DNA of 64,000 nucleotides. It comes from Sphingobacteriaceae bacterium (GTDB lineage: Bacteria; Bacteroidota; Bacteroidia; B-17B0; Aurantibacillaceae). Under the pieces are notes generated by a model. The model was not told where the DNA came from. It was given only the letters and a program-made list of their open reading frames with translations, and ran no database searches. Every line of letters begins with the position of its first letter. Position 1 is the first letter of the stretch. The stretch lies in contig JADJLA010000018.1 of the NCBI GenBank assembly GCA_016705695.1, positions 62,001 through 126,000 of the forward strand, given 5' to 3'. Positions 8,712-17,066 of the stretch are shown one piece after another. The translations under genes and the position numbers were made by a program.

Positions 8712-9389
8712 ATGAAAAAGATTCTACCCATTTTACTTTTATGCATTGTAAATTATACAACTGCTCAAGTATGTTCAGTAACCATCGCGCCATCGCCCGG
8801 GCATGTTCAGGTCACAAGTAACCAATCGTTAAATGCTACCGGAACTGTATATTGGATCTGTACAGGAATTTCTGTTACTGTTACCGGATCGCCGAACTCT
8901 ACTTATTTACTAGAGCAAAATGCAGTACTAACGATTAATGCCACATCCGGTGATGCCATATTTGCAAAGCCGGGAAGCACGATCATTAATAATTCAACAG
9001 CGGCCATAAGCGTTACAAGTAATACTAATAATGTAACAAGAACGAATGCTTCAACAGGTTTTATTCTTGATATATTTTGTCCAACCGTAACTTTAAATTA
9101 CAGCCAAGTTGGAATTGGTCCTTGCTCAGATGTTACAGGGATGAATGATGAACAACTTAATTTATTCACTATAGCTCCTAATCCGGTTGCTTCAGGAAGC
9201 CAAATAAAGATAAGCAGCGATCGTTTAGAGACCATTGAAGCAATACTTTTTGATCTAAATGGGAAGATCATTTCAACAGAAAAAGGTAATGTAAGAACTA
9301 TTTCAACTGAAAACCTTTTGGCAGGTGTTTATGTTTTGCAATTAAATTGTAATGGCCATGCGCAACGAACAAAGCTCTTGATACAATAG
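8712..9389 (+). CDS. Secreted protein with T9SS C-terminal sorting domain
   Basis: A 225-residue exported protein: signal peptide MKKILPILLLCIVNYTTAQ, a Ser/Thr/Asn-rich beta-type body (about residues 20-150), and a type A T9SS sorting domain starting LFTIAPNPVASGSQIKIS and ending LLAGVYVLQLNCNGHAQRTKLLIQ. It is therefore expected to be exported by Sec, passed through the type IX secretion system and attached or released at the cell surface. I chose the ATG at 8712 because it begins a clean signal peptide; the frame is open back to 8637. The body matches no family that I recognise. It is isolated, with its own -7 box and a terminator. Confidence 0.82.
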   Translation: MKKILPILLLCIVNYTTAQVCSVTIAPSPGHVQVTSNQSLNATGTVYWICTGISVTVTGSPNSTYLLEQNAVLTINATSGDAIFAKPGSTIINNSTAAISVTSNTNNVTRTNASTGFILDIFCPTVTLNYSQVGIGPCSDVTGMNDEQLNLFTIAPNPVASGSQIKISSDRLETIEAILFDLNGKIISTEKGNVRTISTENLLAGVYVLQLNCNGHAQRTKLLIQ

Positions 9390-9423
9390 ATATTTGGGTG
9401 ATTTTGTGTGCGACGAAGTAATT

Positions 9424-9456
9424 AAAAAGGCCATCATTTAATGATGGCCTTTTTTT
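9424..9456. terminator. Bidirectional terminator
   Basis: Stem AAGGCCATCATT / AATGATGGCCTT with A-run before and T-run after, between the convergent T9SS gene and the leftward gene ending at 9497. It should work in both directions. Confidence 0.85.
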
Positions 9457-9496
9457 TGTTCGTCCCTTTTACTCTATAAATTAAAATGAATGCTCT

Positions 9497-10462
9497 TTAT
9501 TTATATACACTCGATGCCTTCACTGTCTCCCCGCATCCTTTTCCGTCTGATTCAATTAAAATTACATCTGTGTCATCGAACTGAATTGTATTATTTGCGC
9601 GTGGTTTACCTTTTCTTACTCTGTCTCCAGAACAATCAAATTGCTTTTTTTCTCCTGGCTTTAATCTAGTAGATACACCTTGACCATGGCGTAATAATAA
9701 GTCTATTGACAAATCATTTACAAGAGTAATTTTTGCTTGACCCGCCTTTTTATCAAGCTGAGTTTTCACCCTTTTTCCTTCGTCAGAGGTCCAATATTTT
9801 CCATTCACTGAATCTATTGTGAATCTATATCTGTCTTTTGCTGCTTGTTGCTTGTCAATTTTTGCCTTGTTGTTAGCGTTCCATGCCGGTAATAACTCAG
9901 CTTGCTTCTTAAACGCTTCGTCTAAATATTTCTGAAGCGTTTCTTTATGCTTTGCACTCTCCATTTCTTTTGCCGCGCCAAATGCTTTTTTGGTTAACTT
10001 AAATCCAGAGAGTTCGCCTTTTTTAAAACATTTTTGTATTCTGTACTTATCTTTACTCTCCCATTTTTCAAGAATATAAACCCACTCATCCAAAATTACC
10101 ATTCTCTTCTCTTTATTTCGCTCAATATAATCCCATCCTCTCATACATGTTTCAGTATTTAATCTTCCCCATACATAAGTTGCAGGAAAAGCTTCTTCAT
10201 CGGGATAATAACTATCAGTTGATGTTTTTTCCGCTTCCTTTACTACAATTTCTTTAAAATCACCTTGGTACGGCTTAAAACTAAATGTATAAACTTCTTT
10301 GTTGATTCCGGCGTAAGTATAATTACCTCCGCTCTCAGTAATTACATAACTCATAAATGCGCCTTCGCCCATTTTTGTGGCCTTAACTGTTTGATCTTCT
10401 TGTGCGCTTAGTAAGCCTCCAAAAAAGAGGCAAGTGTAAAATAAATAGTTCTTAGTTTTCAT
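9497..10462 (-). CDS. Secreted protein with a CG-x-T C-terminal domain
   Basis: A 321-residue protein with signal peptide (MKTKNYLFYTCLFFGGLLSAQ). No recognised family. The middle is a lysine-rich helical segment (about residues 150-220). The last 75 residues look like a small beta domain: ITLVNDLSIDLLLRHGQGVS...GEKKQFDCSGDRV...VILIESDGKGCGETVKAS. A similar tail stands at the end of the next gene to the right (KSILHMGADG...DFPCGKKVYY...ISEAKQDCGQTINA), so the two products share a C-terminal module. A direct-repeat site like the one upstream of that gene lies 53-83 bp upstream of this start. Probably a target of the nearby LytTR regulator. Function unknown. Confidence 0.75.
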   Translation of the reverse strand: MKTKNYLFYTCLFFGGLLSAQEDQTVKATKMGEGAFMSYVITESGGNYTYAGINKEVYTFSFKPYQGDFKEIVVKEAEKTSTDSYYPDEEAFPATYVWGRLNTETCMRGWDYIERNKEKRMVILDEWVYILEKWESKDKYRIQKCFKKGELSGFKLTKKAFGAAKEMESAKHKETLQKYLDEAFKKQAELLPAWNANNKAKIDKQQAAKDRYRFTIDSVNGKYWTSDEGKRVKTQLDKKAGQAKITLVNDLSIDLLLRHGQGVSTRLKPGEKKQFDCSGDRVRKGKPRANNTIQFDDTDVILIESDGKGCGETVKASSVYK

Positions 10463-10514
10463 AAATATAATTTTAAGCGAAAGTACTAGGTATTGCTTAA
10501 GCTAATAAGTAAAC

Positions 10515-10545
10515 TTCAGCAATGGACGTTTTGATTTAGGAATGG
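10515..10545. promoter_or_regulatory. Candidate LytTR direct-repeat binding site
   Basis: TTCAGCAATGG (10515-10525) and TTTAGGAATGG (10535-10545), a direct repeat with a 20-bp period. It lies 53-83 bp upstream of the secreted-protein start at 10462. The same arrangement occurs at 12765-12795. LytTR regulators bind direct repeats about two helical turns apart. Confidence 0.45.
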
Positions 10546-10565
10546 TTGGCTCTACTATCTAAATA

Positions 10566-10937
10566 TTACTTCTTATTGTATTGATCGCCATTTGCATTAA
10601 TGGTTTGTCCGCAATCTTGTTTTGCTTCCGAAATAACAGGCCCTCTCCCATTGTAACCATTATTTTGATAGAAAGTATAATATACTTTTTTTCCACACGG
10701 AAAATCTATTGTTCCACCACCATTTACGCTATAGCCTGTGCTTCCATCTGCGCCCATGTGTAAAATACTCTTACCAGTATTTTTAATGGTTTTTTTATCC
10801 GATGTTGCTTTTTTTCCAGTTCTATTGCCAGTGGAATAAGAGGCGACCTCTTCACTTTTTTCTTGCTCTACTTCCTGCAAAGATTCATACCCACCTTTGT
10901 ATATATTACCTTTTCCATCACTTGCATTAAGAAGCAA
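10566..10937 (-). CDS. Displaced C-terminal part of the WG-repeat protein (frameshifted)
   Basis: This frame continues the WG-repeat gene to its right after a one-base slip. Read back from position 10937 it stays open as ...EKKGHLLLNASDGKGNIYKGGYESLQEVEQ, joining the upstream protein at an A6 run (10945-10950, minus strand AAAAAAGGG). It encodes a charged linker and a small C-terminal domain (SILHMGADG...DFPCGKKVYY...DCGQTINAN) similar to the tail of the neighbouring secreted protein. One extra A would give a single gene of about 716 residues spanning 10566-12715. The cause may be sequencing error, mutation or -1 slippage on the A-run. It is unlikely to be an independent gene, since the ATG at 10937 lies inside the fused frame. 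Confidence 0.7.
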   Translation of the reverse strand: MLLNASDGKGNIYKGGYESLQEVEQEKSEEVASYSTGNRTGKKATSDKKTIKNTGKSILHMGADGSTGYSVNGGGTIDFPCGKKVYYTFYQNNGYNGRGPVISEAKQDCGQTINANGDQYNKK

Positions 10938-12715
10938 ATGTCCCTTTTTTCAACTCCATTTTCAGTTTTTGTAATCGCTGCCATATTGCCGTAAAAATCA
11001 TCGGCAGTGTTATAAATACAATCCTTAAATACTTTACCATCCGTTGTCACAAAACCAAACAGCCCATCTCTTTTAACCCTTATGTATTTCACGCATTCCC
11101 CGGGATTCTTCGAATTGTCTGTTCCACAAACTGAAATTTCATCGTATGTATAATCAAATAACATTTTTCCATCTTTTTTAAGTATCCCCCATTTGCCATC
11201 TTTATACACTTTAAATAAATCTTTATTTAAAGAAACTGGGCTTTTTTGAAATTCAATTGGCACAACTATTTTTCCTGTTTTATCAATACAGCCTATTTTA
11301 TTATTTAAAAGAACCGTTCCAAATTCTGCAGACGAAAACTCAGTGGCGACGTCATAAATTGTATTCGTAACTACAACACCTGTTTCGGTAATATAACCGT
11401 ACTTTGAATCCTTTTTAACCAAAATAACGCCATTGGTTAAGCCCCAAACTTCATCATAAATAGGTTTTGCTATTACTTTACCTTGTAAATTAATATAGCC
11501 AAACTTTCCTTCGTTTTTAATTTTTGCAATATTACCATTGTAAGCCCAAACCATATCATAATCAAACGGTACGCCAATGGTATTCTTTAAAGTCATAAAG
11601 CCACACTTATTGCCTTTTTTTACGCCTATAAGGCCGGAAGTAAAATTATCTACAGTACCATCTTCAAACTCTACTGGTATAATTATTTTACCATTTTTAT
11701 CTATATATCCTATCTTATTATCCTTTTTTACTCTTATTAAATCCGTGGCGATTTCCTTTTTCTTATAAATCTTTAAAAGGTCAATTGGATAAGTACTATA
11801 ACCAGTTTCGGGTAATTTTTTTAATACTTTAATTTCCTTTTTTCCATTCCATAATTCTGAATATCTTACTTCCTCATAGTCGCTTAAGATTTTAGACATC
11901 TTAACAACTGGAGAATTTTCTGTATCACATTTAACCGGAATTAATGTTTTAAATTTATCACTAGGATAATAGTTTAGCCAAACAACTATTTCCATTTCTT
12001 TATTTATAGTTTTACTACAATCTATTTCCCAAAAAATTCTATTTGGTACTTTTTTTAATTGATTAGATGTTATCGTAAAATTTTTAATGTCTATATTGCC
12101 TCCTAAGTTTTTAGACTTTACTTCCACCCCCCATTTCATTTTAAAAACCAAGCCCAAATCTATATAAGTGCCTGATGAAAGTTCGTCATCATCCGAGATA
12201 ATTACAGCTGTGATCTTTTCAATTTCGTTTGATTTAGAAACTGAAGAAGGAATGTAATAAGACATCGTCTTTTCTAAATAAGAAATAATTTCATCCTTTA
12301 TACCGTCACCTGGATTTTTCCCAATACAATAATTCATTTCTATTTCTGGCTTTGGAGTAATTTGTTTTAGGCGATAAGCAATTATACAGTTTTCGTTAAA
12401 ATACAATTTCTTATCATTATAATCATTCCCCGAGTAATGCCTCACAAAATCGGTTGAAGCAGAATCCGTATGAATATAATCGCCAATGGAGGGGTCGCCT
12501 TTTAAACTAATTTTTACAACTTTGTTTTTAGCGTTTCTCTTAATTGCAAGCTTGTGTTTTATATTAAACATTTCCCATTTAAGATTATTGTAAAGATTAG
12601 TGTGATAATACTCATACATTCCATCTTTCCACTTAGAAGCAGCAACTTCTTGACTCTCCTGCGCATTTATAATACAAAAGCCTAATAAAAACAGAAGTAA
12701 ACAGATCTTTTTCAT
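10868..12715 (-). CDS. Secreted WG-repeat protein (C-terminus frameshifted)
   Basis: Exported protein with signal peptide MKKICLLLFLLGFCIINAQ, an N-terminal unassigned domain (about residues 20-310), then about seven WG (KWGxxxxxGKxxxP) repeats, e.g. KIGYIDKNGKIIIP, KFGYINLQGKVIAKP, KWGILKKDGKMLFDY, GLFGFVTTDGKVF. WG repeats form beta-rich surface or adaptor modules of unknown ligand. The current frame ends with an unnatural tail (RDICFLMQVMEKVIYTKVGMNLCRK) after the A6 run at 10945-10950; the real C-terminus lies in the -1 frame at 10566-10950. A direct-repeat candidate LytTR site lies 50-80 bp upstream of the start, next to the LytTR regulator gene. Confidence 0.8.
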   Translation of the reverse strand: MKKICLLLFLLGFCIINAQESQEVAASKWKDGMYEYYHTNLYNNLKWEMFNIKHKLAIKRNAKNKVVKISLKGDPSIGDYIHTDSASTDFVRHYSGNDYNDKKLYFNENCIIAYRLKQITPKPEIEMNYCIGKNPGDGIKDEIISYLEKTMSYYIPSSVSKSNEIEKITAVIISDDDELSSGTYIDLGLVFKMKWGVEVKSKNLGGNIDIKNFTITSNQLKKVPNRIFWEIDCSKTINKEMEIVVWLNYYPSDKFKTLIPVKCDTENSPVVKMSKILSDYEEVRYSELWNGKKEIKVLKKLPETGYSTYPIDLLKIYKKKEIATDLIRVKKDNKIGYIDKNGKIIIPVEFEDGTVDNFTSGLIGVKKGNKCGFMTLKNTIGVPFDYDMVWAYNGNIAKIKNEGKFGYINLQGKVIAKPIYDEVWGLTNGVILVKKDSKYGYITETGVVVTNTIYDVATEFSSAEFGTVLLNNKIGCIDKTGKIVVPIEFQKSPVSLNKDLFKVYKDGKWGILKKDGKMLFDYTYDEISVCGTDNSKNPGECVKYIRVKRDGLFGFVTTDGKVFKDCIYNTADDFYGNMAAITKTENGVEKRDICFLMQVMEKVIYTKVGMNLCRK

Positions 12716-12764
12716 AATTTTTTATGATAATAATAGCAAAAAACCTACCACTAAACTCAAATTC

Positions 12765-12795
12765 TTCAGCAACAGCCAGACTACTTTAGCAATAG
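12765..12795. promoter_or_regulatory. Candidate LytTR direct-repeat binding site
   Basis: TTCAGCAACAG (12765-12775) and TTTAGCAATAG (12785-12795), each followed by CCA, repeated with a 20-bp period. It lies 50-80 bp upstream of the WG-repeat start at 12715, in the gap after the LytTR regulator gene. It is the best of three related sites in this region. Confidence 0.5.
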
Positions 12796-12802
12796 CCAAA
12801 TT

Positions 12803-13546
12803 TTAGGAAGAAATAACCTGTTCAAACTCAGCCTTTTTATACTTAGAAAGTTTGGCCGAAATGTCTCCGCTCAAATTAATAGTAAGTTCCGATTTTGAAT
12901 AATTAAGCAAGTGCTTTTTATTAATTAACCACGATTTATGCACTCGTATAAACTGAGTCAAATTTTCAAGAAGTGTTTCAAAGTGCTTTAAATTTTTACT
13001 AGCCGTAAATTTTTTATCCCTTGTGTGGATCAGGCAGTAAGATTCTTGAGCCTCAATAGCAATAATGTTATCTATGGCTATTACATTCTGATTGCCTTTA
13101 TCACTCACAATAATATTCTTGATCTGCTTTTGCTCTAAAGTATCGTTCAACAAATTCAATCGTTCTGCTTGTTGTAAAACGTTTTGCCTTTGTCTTACCC
13201 TTTCAATACTCGATTTCAAACGCGATATATCAATGGGCTTTAATAAATAATCTACTGCCGAAACTTCAAACGCCTTAATGGCATACTGGTCGTATGCTGT
13301 TACAAAAATGATTTGGAAATTAATGTCGCTAAAAAATTTTACGATCTCGAACCCCGAATACTGAGGCATTTCAATATCTAAAAACACTAGGTCGGGCTGG
13401 TGGCTTTTTATTTTTTCAACTGCATCGGGAATATTCTCGCATTTGGCCAATAATTCAATGTCAGGACAAAAACGTTCCAGTAGATTTTGAAGTACGTCTC
13501 GTGCACTCTCTTCATCATCAACTAATATCGCTTTTATCTTATTCAT
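12803..13546 (-). CDS. LytTR family response regulator
   Basis: A 247-residue DNA-binding response regulator. The receiver domain (residues 1-120) has the acidic pair VDDEE, the phospho-acceptor in DLVFLDIEMPQYSG, the T/S in FVTAYDQ and the lysine in LLKPIDISRL. The C-terminal LytTR domain (about 145-245) shows IIAIEAQESYCLIHT, LKHFETLLENL and FIRVHKSWLINKKHL. It is preceded on the same strand by its likely kinase (13622-16507), separated by 75 bp. Candidate LytTR direct repeats occur upstream of this gene and of the two following secreted-protein genes, so it probably controls them. Confidence 0.93.
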   Translation of the reverse strand: MNKIKAILVDDEESARDVLQNLLERFCPDIELLAKCENIPDAVEKIKSHQPDLVFLDIEMPQYSGFEIVKFFSDINFQIIFVTAYDQYAIKAFEVSAVDYLLKPIDISRLKSSIERVRQRQNVLQQAERLNLLNDTLEQKQIKNIIVSDKGNQNVIAIDNIIAIEAQESYCLIHTRDKKFTASKNLKHFETLLENLTQFIRVHKSWLINKKHLLNYSKSELTINLSGDISAKLSKYKKAEFEQVISS

Positions 13547-13589
13547 TGCTGTAAAACTAGTGTCGCATTTAATTCATCAACTATATACT

Positions 13590-13620
13590 TTGTTAATCAA
13601 CCAATTTAGTTTAGTAACGG
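13590..13620. promoter_or_regulatory. Degenerate LytTR direct-repeat site upstream of the regulator
   Basis: TTTAGTAACGG at 13610-13620 matches the distal half of the other two sites at 10 of 11 consensus positions. The proximal half, 20 bp away (TTGTTAATCAA), is poor. It lies 44-74 bp upstream of the regulator start, the same placement as the other sites. Possible autoregulation. Confidence 0.3.
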
Positions 13621-13621
13621 A

Positions 13622-16507
13622 TCAAAATTTTCGTTTTATGGGGATCGTTAAAACAACACGCGTTCCTATTGCCTCGTTCCTATCGTAAAGATCTTCATAA
13701 GAATAACCGAAGTCTCCTTCAAAAACATCACTCAAGATCTCTAAACGCTTGCCGATCGCTTTTCCTGAAAAAGATTCGTGTCCCGTACTTTGCCTTTGTT
13801 TGATCGCCTTTGCCTTTTCGCGTCCAATACCATTATCTTCAATTTTGCAAATTAGTACATCACTCAATTCAAACCATACTTTCAACTTCTTTTCTCCCTC
13901 CTTATGCAATAATCCATGCGCTAAAGAATTCTCAATAAATGGTTGAATTAGCATTGGTGGAATCAAGATGTCCTCCACATTTCCCTTATCTATTTCAAAG
14001 CTAAAGTTCTTCTTGAATCGCAATTTTTCTAAGGACAAATAGAGCTCTAACAGTTTTATTTCCTGTTCAAACTCAATAAAATCCTTTTCAGAGTAACTTA
14101 ATGTTCGTCTTACCAGATCAGAAAAAGTTGTGATGTAGGAATAAGAATTTTCTACATCACCTTTCAAAACAAGATCCTGAATGGAGTTAAGTGAGTTGAA
14201 TATGAAATGCGGGTTCATTTGTGACTGAATAGCCGCCAGCTTTGAAGCATTGAGCTCGTTGATTTGTTTCGATTTTTTTTGATGGAGCTTTAATTGCCAT
14301 TTATAGATAAGAATAAAGAATAGGATAATTACAACACCCACTAAAAGTAAGAACCACCCCCGCGTATAAAGTGGTTGTGCAATGGTAAATGAATATTCCA
14401 AAACTTTACTAAATTCTCCTTGGTTCTCGGCTTTTACCATAAAGGTGTAAGAACCTCCATCTAAGGCGTTATAGGTTACACGATTTGCTTCAAAATCATT
14501 AATATTCCATGTGGAATCATTTCCTCTCAATTTATAATGATACTTTATTGCTCCTACATTCTTTAGCGTTGGCGATGAAAAAACGAATTGGAACTTTCTT
14601 TGATCGCTTTTAAATTCGGTGCTTTCGTTTGTTTCAGCAACCCTTTCATTTATAAGTATTTTGTCGAATCGAATTGTTGGCTTCGTTAAACTTGGAGTTA
14701 AGTTTAAATTTATCCTTTGAACTCCTCCCGAATGACTGATACAAAGGTCCTCCCCAAAAATTTTAAAATCAATAACCCTTTTTGTGCCTAATCCAAAAGT
14801 TGCTGATATAGATCTCATAGGCTTACCCTTTCTATCATACTGAAATAATCCAGTAGCCAAATTTGCAATTAGCGTATTGTTGGCAATAATTACTTTTTTA
14901 ACCGATTGTGTTTTTCCGTCAACCTTAGTTTCAATAACAGAGGAAACTTCACCATTCTTTAAAACGATAATTCCGTTTTTTTCTGTACAAACATAAATAT
15001 TACCCTCATGCTCATAAAGACTATTCGGATAAATATCTTCGTTTTTTAGTTTTATACAGTAAGTATTCTCCATTGAATCGATTCTAAAAAGTCCATTTGC
15101 GGTTGACGCATACAAATCGCTATTCTCGCGATCATATTCTATTCCGTAAATACGGTAATTCATTCCCTTAACCAATTTGTAGGTAAATTCATTTTTTGGC
15201 GTTCTATGAATCTTGTATATCCCTAAGTTTGTTCCAACAAAAAATTTGTTTTCCGATATTACCGCGGCATCTTTTAATGAAGCTCCAACTAAACTTTTCA
15301 TCTTTCCGGTATGTAAATCATAAAAACTTCCGCCTCCATTATCGAACAAAATAAAACTACCGTTTACATCTCCGTAAATTCCCTCCAGCGACCGTTTTGC
15401 GCTTTCCTTTAATTCATGAAGTTCTCCGTTTAAATAATTAAGCAACTTTCCTTTTGATGTACCAATGATCAAACCATGTTTATTATTGACATGAATAGCA
15501 GTAACCGGGTCGTCGCGAAATGAATTGATGACATCTGGCACTTTGAGATCCGGAATAACCAAAACGCCCTTGTCAAAAGTAGTTAGTAAAATATTCCCCT
15601 CTTGATCCTTAAAAACATTAGAAATAAAATGATCTTCATAAAAAAATTTGCTCTCAACTCCGTTAAAATATCCAACGCCCGGCAAAGTTCCCGCGATCCA
15701 TACCTCATTACCGGTTTCATAGATGCGTTTTGATCCTTCCAGGTCAAACAATTCGTTTTTTGCTGCCGGTAGAAATTCAAAATCTAAAATATTGTACTTA
15801 TAAAGTGTGCCCGATTGAAGATCTAAGCTGTAGATCTTAGAATCAATGCTAAATATTTTTAATACCGAATTTTTATTCAGCATGCCTGAAGGCACTTTTA
15901 TTTTTTGCTTTGTGAATTTATCATTTTGATATACTAAAACCGTATCACACCCACCTAAATGAAAATGTATGGCTTTATTAGGCGCCATAAAAGATGGTCC
16001 CAAATAATGATTGATAAAGCTAAATCGCTTAACAACCTTCGCTGAACTATTCAGCACAATGATCTTTCGTGCCCCTATAACCAATTCGTTTTTATCGGTA
16101 ATCATTAAACTTATATCCGATCTACGTTCATCACTTTTTAATTCATAAAATAATTCGCACTCTGCATTTTTGATCTTAAAAATTTGATTATTCAAATTAT
16201 GGCAATATACCGCGCCTTCTGAATCAATTACAAAATTGAAGACAGAGCTGCTTTTTGTTTTATCGCACTCTATCTTTTTGTATGAGTAGTAATCAAAATA
16301 GTAAATGCCTTCGCTTGTTGCAAACAAATAGTTTAAGTTCTTGTCCTGTATAACATCGTAAATTTGTATGCCTCTAAACTGATCTTCGCCAAGTTTAAAA
16401 TACGCGGGCTGCTGTGCCTGCGAAATAAATACAAATAATAGAAAATTGAATAAGTATCTGATCTTAACAACAGGCCGGCGACAAGAAACTAAAAACAGAT
16501 CCTTCAT
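13622..16507 (-). CDS. Two-component sensor kinase, propeller type (LytS-like)
   Basis: A 961-residue membrane histidine kinase. Signal peptide, then a long periplasmic sensor of beta-propeller type (Reg_prop-like phrases such as NGLFRIDSMENTY, QYDRKGKPMRSI), a Y_Y_Y domain (about 660-715: FVFSSPTLKNVGAIKYHYKLRGNDSTWN...YTFMVKAENQ), one transmembrane helix (about 725-745), and a LytS-type kinase core with the phospho-histidine in SQMNPHFIFNSLNSIQ and ATP-binding motifs LIQPFIENSLAHGLL and IEDNGIGREKAKA. Such kinases pair with LytTR regulators; the partner is the next gene at 12803. The ligand is unknown. Confidence 0.92.
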   Translation of the reverse strand: MKDLFLVSCRRPVVKIRYLFNFLLFVFISQAQQPAYFKLGEDQFRGIQIYDVIQDKNLNYLFATSEGIYYFDYYSYKKIECDKTKSSSVFNFVIDSEGAVYCHNLNNQIFKIKNAECELFYELKSDERRSDISLMITDKNELVIGARKIIVLNSSAKVVKRFSFINHYLGPSFMAPNKAIHFHLGGCDTVLVYQNDKFTKQKIKVPSGMLNKNSVLKIFSIDSKIYSLDLQSGTLYKYNILDFEFLPAAKNELFDLEGSKRIYETGNEVWIAGTLPGVGYFNGVESKFFYEDHFISNVFKDQEGNILLTTFDKGVLVIPDLKVPDVINSFRDDPVTAIHVNNKHGLIIGTSKGKLLNYLNGELHELKESAKRSLEGIYGDVNGSFILFDNGGGSFYDLHTGKMKSLVGASLKDAAVISENKFFVGTNLGIYKIHRTPKNEFTYKLVKGMNYRIYGIEYDRENSDLYASTANGLFRIDSMENTYCIKLKNEDIYPNSLYEHEGNIYVCTEKNGIIVLKNGEVSSVIETKVDGKTQSVKKVIIANNTLIANLATGLFQYDRKGKPMRSISATFGLGTKRVIDFKIFGEDLCISHSGGVQRINLNLTPSLTKPTIRFDKILINERVAETNESTEFKSDQRKFQFVFSSPTLKNVGAIKYHYKLRGNDSTWNINDFEANRVTYNALDGGSYTFMVKAENQGEFSKVLEYSFTIAQPLYTRGWFLLLVGVVIILFFILIYKWQLKLHQKKSKQINELNASKLAAIQSQMNPHFIFNSLNSIQDLVLKGDVENSYSYITTFSDLVRRTLSYSEKDFIEFEQEIKLLELYLSLEKLRFKKNFSFEIDKGNVEDILIPPMLIQPFIENSLAHGLLHKEGEKKLKVWFELSDVLICKIEDNGIGREKAKAIKQRQSTGHESFSGKAIGKRLEILSDVFEGDFGYSYEDLYDRNEAIGTRVVLTIPIKRKF

Positions 16508-16575
16508 GAGTTCAACTGATCTTTGCCGCTTTGAAACAGGCTAACGTCTTTTGATAGCAAAATAATTCAAGAACC

Positions 16576-17031
16576 TTACTTAGTTGCTTTTTTTAACTTT
16601 ACCATAAACATTCTATGCATAATTAAAGACAAATCAGTTGCCGTAACGCTTTCGATTTTCCAAGGAAATGTTTCCTTTTCGTTTTTGTTAGCTGGATATT
16701 GAACTGGGTCAATCGTAAAATAATAGGTAATGTCAATTCCTGTTTGATCGGCATTTAATTTCCAAGTCGTTTTATTTACGCCGGTTTTGGTTATATACTC
16801 TTCCGAAAGTACCACACTGCCATCTTCATTAAACGTATAGTTTGCCATGCAGATCCTCATTAAACCTGCTTCTTTTTCTCCTAGCGTAGGAATGAATCCT
16901 TGCTTTGGCGAAACTAATGCCATTTGTGTAAATTGCCATTTACCTACAATTTTAGCATTTGTTATTTTTTGAGCGAATGTTGCTACAAACATTAATTGCA
17001 ATACTACAAATAACAGTGATCGATTTTTCAT
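16576..17031 (-). CDS. Secreted lipocalin-like protein
   Basis: A 151-residue exported protein with signal peptide ending TFAQ. The mature part has the lipocalin-like opening KIVGKWQFTQMALVSP and alternating strands (YTFNEDGSVVLSEEY, TTWKLNADQTGIDITYYF), typical of short Bacteroidota lipocalin-like proteins of unknown ligand. A similar-sized protein with KLPGKWQFVKAL lies at 18676, so the two may be distant paralogues. It begins 69 bp before the kinase start, on the same strand. Confidence 0.65.
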   Translation of the reverse strand: MKNRSLLFVVLQLMFVATFAQKITNAKIVGKWQFTQMALVSPKQGFIPTLGEKEAGLMRICMANYTFNEDGSVVLSEEYITKTGVNKTTWKLNADQTGIDITYYFTIDPVQYPANKNEKETFPWKIESVTATDLSLIMHRMFMVKLKKATK

Positions 17032-17066
17032 GTTTTTATATTTAGTTGAGTTTAATGATCTTTAAG

